DNA of 5,791 nt from Methylovulum sp. (GTDB lineage Bacteria; Pseudomonadota; Gammaproteobacteria; Methylococcales; Methylomonadaceae), in contig JAQTNZ010000190.1 of the NCBI GenBank assembly GCA_028713595.1, forward strand, positions 1-5,791, written 5' to 3'. How positions within the stretch are numbered: the first letter of the stretch is position 1; every line of letters starts with the position of its first letter. The translations under genes were made by a program, and so were the position numbers. This document shows positions 1 to 5,791 of the stretch, piece after piece. The notes under the pieces were generated by a model. It was not told the DNA's origin. It saw only the letters and a program-made list of their open reading frames with translations, and searched no databases.

Positions 1-149
1 TCCAGGCGCGCAAGCGCCCCCTGCCCGTCCTCAACATCGGCCTGCCCGACAGCTTTATCGAACAGGGCACCCGCGAGGAGCTGCTGGCTTTCTGCGGCCT
101 GGATGTCAAGGGGATTTTGGCGGCTATTAGGGCGTGGGAGTCAGCATAG
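1..149 (+). CDS. dxs: 1-deoxy-D-xylulose-5-phosphate synthase, C-terminal fragment
   Basis: This is the 3' end of a gene cut by the left window edge; the frame starts at base 3 and reads 48 codons to a TAG stop at 147-149. The peptide contains [16 protein letters not shown], then a short helix with [10 protein letters not shown] and a final IRAWES-type tail. This is the characteristic end of DXS (E. coli ends similarly, with VLNIGLPD followed by QGT, GLD and IKAW). DXS is a cytoplasmic thiamine-diphosphate enzyme that condenses pyruvate and glyceraldehyde 3-phosphate in the first step of the MEP isoprenoid pathway. Only the end of the transketolase C-terminal domain is visible, so the catalytic residues cannot be checked. 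It converges with the cyclase gene, with 18 bases between the two stop codons and no clear terminator hairpin in between. Confidence 0.93.
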   Translation, partial: QARKRPLPVLNIGLPDSFIEQGTREELLAFCGLDVKGILAAIRAWESA

Positions 150-167
150 GCCTACCCCTAGCAAAAC

Positions 168-2198
168 CTATTCATCACACTGAGGAATATCAGGGTGATA
201 CACATAGACGCAGTCACGGCCGGTTTTTTTCGCTTGGTACATCGCCCGGTCGGCATGTCGCAACAGCGTATCGGCATCATTATCATCTAAGGGATATACA
301 GTGATACCGATACTGGCGGTAACGGCGGCTTGGGTAGTGGCATCCAAGACAACGGGCTGCTTGATTGCGGTTATGACCCGCTCCAACACCACTTGATATT
401 CCTCAATAGCCTTCAAATTAGTCAACAACAGCACAAACTCATCCCCTCCTAAACGGCAAACCGTATCATGGGCGCGGACAGAGGCCTGCATTCTGTGGGC
501 GATTTCTTTCAGCAGAATATCACCGGCCGCATGACCGAAAGTGTCATTAACAGGCTTGAAGCCATCCAAATCGAGGTAACAAACCGCCAACAACTGCCCC
601 GAACGTTTGGCCTGTGCCAATGCTTGTGCCAAACGGTCAGAGAGCAATAATCGGTTGGGCAAGTCTGTCAAGATGTCATGGTAAGCAATCTGCTCAATCT
701 GTTCCTGCTGTTTTTTAATTTCCGTGATGTCCATTATTGACCACAACGAATCCTCGCCATCTCCAGGCATCAATGCGGCACTGAGATCCACCCAAATAGG
801 CTCCCCGCCTTTGCGCATCATCATTAATTGCGTCCGGTAAGTGTCCTCGGCTTTAAGGGCAATATAAGCGGCTTCGCCTAAGGCATAATAAGAAGCGTCA
901 TCCAGATAAAGAATCCTGGTCGGTTCACCAATCAATTCGCCTGACCCATAACCAAAAATACGCCCCATCGCCTTATTTTTCCAAATAATGACCCGATTGC
1001 GCACCTTACAAATACCGATCAGCTCATTGTCCAGCATCGCACTTTGCCGCTCCATCAATTGGCGCAGTTTTGCCTCGGCCTTGTTCAGCTTGGTAATGTC
1101 GTACATCACGCCACGGCTCATCAGAAAGTTGCCGGCGGCATCCTTAATCACAGTGGCGCTTAGGCTGACGTGCCGGATAGTGCCGTCCTTGCCCAGCAAG
1201 TCATACTCCGAAGCATCGATCCGCCCCGTTTTCAAAAAATAAGGAAATTGCGCCATAAATTGCGCTTTGCCCGCTTCCGTATAAAAATCGGTGATGTGCG
1301 CCTTACCAATAACCTCCTCCCGGCGGCAGCCCAACCAGGACAGCTCGGTGGCATTAATACGCAAATAAACGCCATCCGCGCCTATGGAATGGTAGCCACA
1401 AGGGGCATGGTCATACAGGTCTTCGATTTCTTTTGCCGAGGCCGCTAGCTTTTCTTCAAGCGCCTTACGCTCGGTAATGTCCCTGCCCACGGCTTGGGTT
1501 TCCAGCAACTGGCCTTGGGCATCAAAAAAAGCCCGGTTGACAAATTGCCCCCAGCGTAGGGTTCCATCATGGGCAATAATCCGGTTTTCGATAGTGACTA
1601 TAGGATGGTCTGGGGTCAGCAATGCCAATTGGGCGTCAATATAGGCAATATCCTCGTGCCAAGCCGTAGGGTGCCATTTATGCCCCACCAAACTGTCACG
1701 CGGCTTACCAAACAGGCGGCAATAGGCCTCGTTGACATAAAGCACGGTGCCATCGGCCTTAAAACGGCAGATAATTTCTGTTTGGTTTTCCAGCAAGCCC
1801 CGGTAACGCTCTTCGCTCAGTTGCAATACCGACAAGGCACTACGAAACTGCTCGGCATGCCTGTGCATTTTTTTAACGATCAGGGCGATCAGAAAAGCTG
1901 AAACCAAAAATGTTACCGCAGCAATATCACTGATGACTTCAGCGGCAAGCTTCGAAAATGGAGGCACAAAAAAGTAATGGACGGTCACTGCGCTAAGCAG
2001 GGTGTTCATGGCACCAGGCCCTATGCCACAGAAATAGAAACTGATGACCAGTACCGGATAAAAGGCAAGAAAAACTAGGCCGTATTCGGCTGGCAACAGC
2101 CAAAAATAGAGCAGCAAAGTGCCTCCGTAAATAGCCAAAGCCAGCGAGTAACGGAAAACTGGAGACCCTTTTGCATATAATGTTTCCTCTTGACCCAT
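168..2198 (-). CDS. Membrane-anchored PAS-PAS-PAS-GGDEF diguanylate cyclase
   Basis: The 676-residue product probably makes the second messenger cyclic di-GMP from two GTP. Residues about 15-108 hold four hydrophobic segments and resemble the DUF4118 membrane module of KdpD-type sensors, including the GIGPG turn (58-62) and the HYFFVPP motif (74-80). Three PAS domains follow at roughly 130-245, 258-372 and 384-495; the first two end in DIT and the third in MDITEIK, each leading into a helical linker. The GGDEF domain spans about 505-670, with the entry motif HDILTDLPNR (507-516), the metal-binding region YLDLDGFK (541-548) and an intact GGDEF signature at 584-588. An RAHD I-site (575-578) lies five residues before the signature, so product inhibition is likely. 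There is no EAL or HD-GYP domain, so it should be a cyclase only. The ATG is preceded by GGTAGGA four bases away. Its signal is unknown: no cofactor-binding motif is identifiable in the PAS domains. Confidence 0.92.
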   Translation of the reverse strand: MGQEETLYAKGSPVFRYSLALAIYGGTLLLYFWLLPAEYGLVFLAFYPVLVISFYFCGIGPGAMNTLLSAVTVHYFFVPPFSKLAAEVISDIAAVTFLVSAFLIALIVKKMHRHAEQFRSALSVLQLSEERYRGLLENQTEIICRFKADGTVLYVNEAYCRLFGKPRDSLVGHKWHPTAWHEDIAYIDAQLALLTPDHPIVTIENRIIAHDGTLRWGQFVNRAFFDAQGQLLETQAVGRDITERKALEEKLAASAKEIEDLYDHAPCGYHSIGADGVYLRINATELSWLGCRREEVIGKAHITDFYTEAGKAQFMAQFPYFLKTGRIDASEYDLLGKDGTIRHVSLSATVIKDAAGNFLMSRGVMYDITKLNKAEAKLRQLMERQSAMLDNELIGICKVRNRVIIWKNKAMGRIFGYGSGELIGEPTRILYLDDASYYALGEAAYIALKAEDTYRTQLMMMRKGGEPIWVDLSAALMPGDGEDSLWSIMDITEIKKQQEQIEQIAYHDILTDLPNRLLLSDRLAQALAQAKRSGQLLAVCYLDLDGFKPVNDTFGHAAGDILLKEIAHRMQASVRAHDTVCRLGGDEFVLLLTNLKAIEEYQVVLERVITAIKQPVVLDATTQAAVTASIGITVYPLDDNDADTLLRHADRAMYQAKKTGRDCVYVYHPDIPQCDE

Positions 2199-2410
2199 CT
2201 AATCCTACCAATAGTTTGGGGAGAATATAAGAACAAAGCCATAGGTCTTAAAACACCTATTTAAAAGCCAAGTCCATTGGAAAACCGCATTGTCATTTTT
2301 ACTACCATACACGTTAACAAAGTAGTTTGCACTTTTTAAAGCGTGTCTATTAGTCCTTATTCACCTCGGTAAATTGGCAAGCCTTTTAATACCCTGTATT
2401 TTTTAAGTGA
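2199..2410 (-). promoter_or_regulatory. AT-rich intergenic region, presumed cyclase-gene 5' region
   Basis: This 212-base gap between the end of bioD and the start of the cyclase gene contains no supportable gene on either strand. It should hold the promoter of the minus-strand cyclase gene unless that gene is read through from the bio operon. A possible minus-strand -10 box TATATT lies at 2224-2229, about 25 bases before the ATG, but no good -35 box sits at the right distance, so I do not call a specific promoter. The likely Shine-Dalgarno sequence GGTAGGA is at 2203-2209. No strong GC-rich hairpin with a T tract follows bioD on the minus strand, so read-through or Rho-dependent termination is possible. 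Confidence 0.4.
2241..2260. promoter_or_regulatory. Inverted repeat, possible operator
   Basis: ATAGGT (2241-2246) and ACCTAT (2255-2260) form a perfect 6-base inverted repeat separated by 8 bases (CTTAAAAC). The centre is about 52 bases upstream of the cyclase ATG, next to the weak -10 candidate at 2224-2229. The size and spacing fit a site for a dimeric helix-turn-helix regulator. A 6-base palindrome in AT-rich DNA can also arise by chance, and I recognise no known regulator consensus. Confidence 0.22.
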
Positions 2411-3103
2411 TTATTTTAGATTGTCAGGCGAACCCAGTTGTGCCAAGCCCCGCACTTCCCTAGCCAAACTTGCAAAATCGGCAACCGCCTGAAAAGGCAA
2501 CACCCCCCATAAAGGCACGGCCAAAGCCGCCGCTATGCTGGCGATAGTCTCTTCGCCCAGTAATATATCAGCATCATTACAAACCGCCAGCCAGCCGGCA
2601 CAAGGCAGGCCTGAGGTGATGATCGCCCGATAGGTGAGCTTGGCGTGGTTGATACAACCTAAACGGATCGCCACCACCAACAGCACGGGCAGTTGCAAAG
2701 CCATAGCCAAGTCACTATTATCTTGTCCGGCATTGATGGGGGAGTACCAGCCACCTGCACCTTCGACCAACAACACCTCGGCCTGAGCCTGCAATACGTT
2801 AAACTTCCCAATGATCGTGTTTAAGTCCACAGGGTTGGCGACACCGGCCAGATGCGGCGAGACGGGCAATTCGTAGGCGTAGGGGTTGACTAAAGTATAG
2901 TCCAAAGGTAAGGAGGCGTTTTGTTGCAACAGCAGGGCATCGGCGTTTTGCCATTGCCCGTTTTGCCACAGACAACCGGAGGCGACCGGCTTCATGGCGG
3001 CCACGGTGCGCCCTTGCTGTCTGAAATAGTGCATCAGCGTGACAGTCGCCCAGGTTTTGCCGACATGGGTGTCGGTGCCGGTAATGAAATAGCCGCTTTT
3101 CAT
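2411..3103 (-). CDS. bioD: ATP-dependent dethiobiotin synthetase BioD
   Basis: BioD closes the ureido ring of biotin: it carboxylates 7,8-diaminopelargonate with CO2 and ATP to give dethiobiotin, the substrate of BioB, in the cytoplasm. The 230-residue length is typical. The N-terminus carries the P-loop GTDTHVGKT (9-17), followed by the KPVASG substrate-binding segment (K38), the family motif VEGAGGWYSPI (113-123) with its conserved Glu, RLGCINHA (147-154), and a VCND segment (174-177) at the nucleotide-base site. All the key residues I can place are present. It is the last gene of the bioF-bioH-bioC-bioD cluster. Its ATG overlaps the bioC TGA in an ATGA, so translation is probably coupled to bioC. 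A weak AGGG lies about 9 bases before the ATG. Confidence 0.96.
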   Translation of the reverse strand: MKSGYFITGTDTHVGKTWATVTLMHYFRQQGRTVAAMKPVASGCLWQNGQWQNADALLLQQNASLPLDYTLVNPYAYELPVSPHLAGVANPVDLNTIIGKFNVLQAQAEVLLVEGAGGWYSPINAGQDNSDLAMALQLPVLLVVAIRLGCINHAKLTYRAIITSGLPCAGWLAVCNDADILLGEETIASIAAALAVPLWGVLPFQAVADFASLAREVRGLAQLGSPDNLK

Positions 3104-3885
3104 GCTCTTGCCCTGACCATAATGACTTCAAAGGTGGCGGTGATAGAGGTGTCTTGAGCAGCGCACGGGTAAGCCGCCATCATCCGCTGTAAAGTCTGTT
3201 TGCCCGTTACGCCTTTGTTGCGTCCGGGTAGGACATTATGCGCCCCGATATGCTTTAGCTCGCGCATTAATATCAACACCGAGGCATAACGCGGCTGGTA
3301 ACACTGCCGCTGGCTATGGATGGCCTTAAACCCAGCCTGTTGCAAGCAAGCAATGATATAGGCTTCGTCATAAAAATCATTAACATGCGCATAACTGTCC
3401 ACCGTTGCCCATGCGGCTTTTAATTCTTGCAAGGTTTGGCTGCCAAAGGTGGCGAACGCCAGTTGTCCGTCCGGCTTGAGCACCCGCTTGAGGTCGGCAA
3501 ACACCGCATTAAGGTCGCCACACCATTGCAGGGCGAGGTTGGAAAACACACTATCGACACTGGCCGCCGCCAATGGCAAGGCTTCGGCATCGGCGCAGAC
3601 ATACTGGACGTTATGATAGGCGGCGAGTTTACGCCGTGTGGTTTGGAGCATAGTCAAAGCCAAATCCAAGGCGATCAAGTTATCGCACTCCACTAAGTCC
3701 AGCAATTTCTGGCTTAAAAACCCCGTGCCACAGCCAATATCCAACGCCGTGCCGTGGTGCTGGTCTGCCCTATCGACCGCTTGCAACAACGCCATGCCGA
3801 CTTCGCGCTGTAAGTGTGCAACACCGTCATAGCTGTCCGAAGCAGCAGCAAACGCTTGCCTTACCTTATTCTTATCGAAAATCAT
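3100..3885 (-). CDS. bioC: Malonyl-ACP O-methyltransferase BioC
   Basis: BioC transfers a methyl group from S-adenosylmethionine to the free carboxyl of malonyl-ACP (or malonyl-CoA). This masks the charge so that the fatty-acid synthesis enzymes can elongate it to pimeloyl-ACP methyl ester. The 261-residue protein is a class I Rossmann methyltransferase. It shows motif I ALDIGCGTGF (47-56), the acidic strand IALDLA (71-76), the CADAEALPL adenine-side motif (97-105), SNLALQWCGD (115-124) and the LKPDGQLAFATFG strand (136-148). The BioC-type C-terminal segment ELKHIGAHNV (209-218) separates it from generic UbiE-like methyltransferases. The N-terminal part (VRQAFAAASDSYD) is also typical of BioC. 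Its ATG lies inside the end of bioH with a 14-base overlap and has GGAAG just upstream. Its stop overlaps the bioD start. Confidence 0.95.
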   Translation of the reverse strand: MIFDKNKVRQAFAAASDSYDGVAHLQREVGMALLQAVDRADQHHGTALDIGCGTGFLSQKLLDLVECDNLIALDLALTMLQTTRRKLAAYHNVQYVCADAEALPLAAASVDSVFSNLALQWCGDLNAVFADLKRVLKPDGQLAFATFGSQTLQELKAAWATVDSYAHVNDFYDEAYIIACLQQAGFKAIHSQRQCYQPRYASVLILMRELKHIGAHNVLPGRNKGVTGKQTLQRMMAAYPCAAQDTSITATFEVIMVRARA

Positions 3886-4687
3886 CAGCTTCCATAAACG
3901 TCACCAGCATCTGTAACAGTTCCTGCGGGTGGGATAAAAACGGGATATGCGCCGCCTGATCCACTACCTGCACCTGCACGGTAGGCAGCAATTGCGGGAA
4001 GTGTTGGCTGAGCGCCGCCGGAATCAGGCTGTCTTTTTTGCCCAACACCACCAAAACGGGTATTTTTAAACCCGCAAAACTAGCGCGTAAATCGGTATCT
4101 TTTAGTATATCCAAACCGCCTTGCAGGGTTTGGGCATCGGGGGCAGGACACGCCAAGACCGCTGTTTTTAGGGCTTTAGTCAACGCCTTGGCGTTCGGCA
4201 AGGCCATGACCTGTATCGCCAGAAACCGCAGCAGCGTGGCGTGGGCATCGGCTTGCAGGTTGGCGGCGAAGGTGTCCAGCACCGCCAGCCGCATCCCCGG
4301 CCACGTGTCAGACCCTAAGAAACACGGATTGCCCGCCACCAACACCAACGAGCTGACACGTTCAGGGTAGCGGCGAGCCAACTCTAGCACCACCGTCGCC
4401 CCTAACGACCAACCTAGCCAGCAACAAGGTGGCTCAGGTAAGGTGTTGACCAAGCTGTCTATGATGGCTTCCAAGGTAAACGGAGCTAGTGCTTCACTAT
4501 GCCCATGCCCTGGCAAATCGACTAACGTGACGTGATAATGTGCAGCCAGTTGTTCGGCAAAGTCGCGCCAGATACCGCTGTGCATAGCCCAGCCGTGGAT
4601 CATGACTATCGGCTTACCTTGGCCTAAGGTTTGGATGTGGAGGTTTGGCAAGGTGTTTGCTTCCTTTCGTGATGTCTCTTGAATCAT
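3872..4687 (-). CDS. bioH: Pimeloyl-ACP methyl ester carboxylesterase BioH
   Basis: BioH hydrolyses the methyl ester of pimeloyl-ACP, ending the BioC-started chain and releasing pimeloyl-ACP for BioF. It is an alpha/beta-hydrolase with the HGW oxyanion-side motif (31-33), VDLPGHGHS (56-64), the nucleophile elbow GWSLG (92-96, Ser94), the acid Asp219 in GKKDSLIP and the catalytic His247 in [10 protein letters not shown]. These match Ser82, Asp207 and His235 of E. coli Bio[13 protein letters not shown] (121-132) is also a BioH-like segment. The 271-residue form starts at an ATG overlapping the bioF TGA (ATGA), but no Shine-Dalgarno sequence precedes it. It is about 12 residues longer than expected at the N-terminus. 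A TTG at 4649-4651 (residue 13), 8 bases after AAGGAAG, would give 259 residues, close to the E. coli length of 256, and may be the true start. Confidence 0.94.
   Translation of the reverse strand: MIQETSRKEANTLPNLHIQTLGQGKPIVMIHGWAMHSGIWRDFAEQLAAHYHVTLVDLPGHGHSEALAPFTLEAIIDSLVNTLPEPPCCWLGWSLGATVVLELARRYPERVSSLVLVAGNPCFLGSDTWPGMRLAVLDTFAANLQADAHATLLRFLAIQVMALPNAKALTKALKTAVLACPAPDAQTLQGGLDILKDTDLRASFAGLKIPVLVVLGKKDSLIPAALSQHFPQLLPTVQVQVVDQAAHIPFLSHPQELLQMLVTFMEADDFR
4660..4666 (-). promoter_or_regulatory. bioH: Shine-Dalgarno sequence for an alternative bioH start
   Basis: The minus strand reads AAGGAAG here, followed by 8 bases and then the in-frame TTG codon at 4649-4651. It lies within the first codons of the longer bioH reading frame. 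The upstream ATG at 4685-4687 is preceded only by a sequence with no purine-rich ribosome-binding site. The site therefore bears on which start is used, though the purine run could simply be Arg-Lys-Glu codons. Confidence 0.45.
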
Positions 4688-5791
4688 GCTATTTTTGAAA
4701 AGCGGATAGCCGCCAGCGCATCCAACAAGCCATCGACCATCGCCTCGTCATGCAACGCCGACAAAGTCACCCGTAGCCGCGCCGTACCTTGTGCTACGGT
4801 GGGTGGGCGTATCGCGCTGACCAGAAAACCTGCCGCCAATAAAGCTTTGCTAACGTCAACGGCCTGTTGGCTGTCGCCGATCATAATCGGCTGGATAGCT
4901 GACGGTGAGGGCAATAATTGTAAACCCAGTTGCCCTGCCCCCACGCGAAAGCGGGTTATCAGTGCGGCTAATTTTCCCCGCCGCCAGGTTTCAGTCATAA
5001 CGATATGCAAACTGGCGCGGGTCGCTGCCGCTACGGCGGGCGGCAAGGCGGTGGTATAAATATAGGTTCTGGCTGTTTGGATTAAGGTTTCTATCAGCAA
5101 CTCAGAACCGGCGACAAAAGCGCCAAACGTACCGAAGCCTTTGCCGAGGGTGCCCATCAGTACGGGAACGGCGGCCTGATCCAAACCATAATAATCCAAA
5201 AGGCCGCCACCGTGCTGACCGATCACCCCCAAGCCGTGGGCATCATCAACCATCAGCCACGCACCGTGCTCGGTAGCCGTCCGCGCCAGTTCCGGTAAAG
5301 GTGCCCAATCGCCATCCATGCTGAACACGCCATCGGTCACGATCAATTTGTTGCCCGTGGCTTGCGCCAGCAACGTGTCAAGATGTCCGGTATCGGCATG
5401 GGCATAGCGTTTGAACTTTGCCCCCGATGACAGGCCGCCATCCAAAAGAGAGGCATGGTTAAGGCGGTCTTCCAGCACCGTATCACCTCGCCCGACCAAG
5501 GCATTGATATCCCCGCTGTTCGCAATATAGCCTGTGGAAAACAACAACGCCCTCTCGCGTCCGGTAAAAGCGGCCAATTCCTCTTCCAGCGCGTGGTGGG
5601 CTTTGCTATGCCCACAAATCAAATGCGCCGCACCACTGCCGACACCATAAGTGTCGGCGGCGGCTTTAAACGCCTGTACCACCGCCGGATGGTTCGCCAA
5701 GCCTAAGTAATCATTACTGCAAAAGTTAATGACAGGCTTGCCATCCACCTGCAAATGAATACCTTGGGGGGAATCAATGACACGGCGGGAG
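4684..5791 (-). CDS. bioF: 8-amino-7-oxononanoate synthase BioF, N-terminus cut off
   Basis: BioF is a cytoplasmic PLP enzyme that condenses pimeloyl-ACP (or pimeloyl-CoA) with L-alanine, losing CO2, to give 7-keto-8-aminopelargonate. The open frame continues to the right window edge. A TTG at 5752-5754 could be mistaken for a start, but the 12 codons before it read [12 protein letters not shown], which is normal BioF sequence, so about 20 N-terminal residues are missing by comparison with E. coli (384 residues). Counting from that TTG, the motifs are [10 protein letters not shown] (10-19), the glycine-rich [13 protein letters not shown] (37-49), [11 protein letters not shown] (97-107), the cofactor-binding DGVFSMDGD and VDDAHG (141-149, 169-174), the PLP lysine K205 in GTLGKGFG, and [15 protein letters not shown] (314-328). 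This is BioF rather than Kbl or HemA because of its context and the AIRPPTVxxGTARLR motif. It is the first visible gene of the operon; its TGA overlaps the annotated bioH ATG. Confidence 0.96.
   Translation of the reverse strand, partial: SRRVIDSPQGIHLQVDGKPVINFCSNDYLGLANHPAVVQAFKAAADTYGVGSGAAHLICGHSKAHHALEEELAAFTGRERALLFSTGYIANSGDINALVGRGDTVLEDRLNHASLLDGGLSSGAKFKRYAHADTGHLDTLLAQATGNKLIVTDGVFSMDGDWAPLPELARTATEHGAWLMVDDAHGLGVIGQHGGGLLDYYGLDQAAVPVLMGTLGKGFGTFGAFVAGSELLIETLIQTARTYIYTTALPPAVAAATRASLHIVMTETWRRGKLAALITRFRVGAGQLGLQLLPSPSAIQPIMIGDSQQAVDVSKALLAAGFLVSAIRPPTVAQGTARLRVTLSALHDEAMVDGLLDALAAIRFSKIA

Noticed and set aside
146..171. ATAGG and CCTAT arms spanning both convergent stop codons, with an internal TAGGCCTA palindrome, as a shared dxs/cyclase terminator
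   Set aside because: The stem is 5 bases with a 16-base loop and has no T tract on either side; too weak to call.
1569..1901. 110-codon open frame on the plus strand inside the cyclase gene
   Set aside because: It lies antisense to well-conserved PAS coding sequence, has no recognisable domain and no ribosome-binding site that I can see; a shadow frame.
2388..2404. Hairpin AATAC-CCT-GTATT followed by a T run on the plus strand, terminator-like
   Set aside because: The stem is only 5 bases with one G-C pair and a 3-base loop. The T run serves only plus-strand transcription, while both flanking genes are on the minus strand.
4038..4370. 110-codon open frame on the plus strand inside bioH
   Set aside because: It is antisense to conserved BioH sequence and its composition is that of a shadow frame.
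4679..5059. 126-codon open frame on the plus strand inside bioF
   Set aside because: It is antisense to the conserved C-terminal half of BioF and shows no recognisable motif.
5752..5754. TTG as the start codon of bioF
   Set aside because: The frame stays open to the window edge and the 12 preceding codons encode typical BioF sequence, so the gene is truncated by the window and does not start here.

Overview
The window looks like chromosomal core-metabolism DNA from a gammaproteobacterium. The support is a compact bioF-bioH-bioC-bioD cluster with a dedicated BioH esterase, which is the gammaproteobacterial arrangement seen for example in Pseudomonas and methanotrophs of the order Methylococcales. 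A DXS C-terminus of gammaproteobacterial type and a membrane-anchored multi-PAS GGDEF protein fit the same picture. A methanotroph or related environmental gammaproteobacterium is my best guess, but it rests on gene order and general resemblance only. I see no mobile element, CRISPR array, rRNA or tRNA.

Layout, left to right. Bases 1-149 (+) are the last 48 codons of dxs (1-deoxy-D-xylulose-5-phosphate synthase, isoprenoid MEP pathway), cut by the window edge. Bases 168-2198 (-) encode a 676-residue diguanylate cyclase with four predicted membrane segments, three PAS domains and a GGDEF domain. It converges on dxs with only 18 bases between the stop codons. Bases 2199-2410 are an AT-rich intergenic gap that must hold the 5' region of the cyclase gene and the 3' end of the biotin operon. 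It contains a short inverted repeat and no convincing gene or strong terminator. From 2411 to the right edge, the minus strand carries bioD, bioC, bioH and bioF, transcribed in the order bioF-bioH-bioC-bioD. All annotated junctions overlap (4, 14 and 4 bases). bioF runs off the right edge; bioB would be expected further upstream, outside the window.

How the genes work together. BioC methylates malonyl-ACP (or malonyl-CoA) so that fatty-acid synthesis can build a pimeloyl chain. BioH removes the methyl ester to release pimeloyl-ACP. BioF condenses this with L-alanine to give 7-keto-8-aminopelargonate (KAPA). After BioA (not in the window), BioD closes the ureido ring to give dethiobiotin, the substrate of BioB. 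The operon therefore carries both early enzymes specific to pimeloyl synthesis, plus the first and third ring-assembly steps. The cyclase gene has the same orientation as the bio genes but is separated by 212 bases. Nothing in the sequence links it functionally to biotin.

I do not see an undescribed system here. The points most worth checking are the bioH translation start, the inverted repeat upstream of the cyclase gene, and the sensory architecture of the cyclase.
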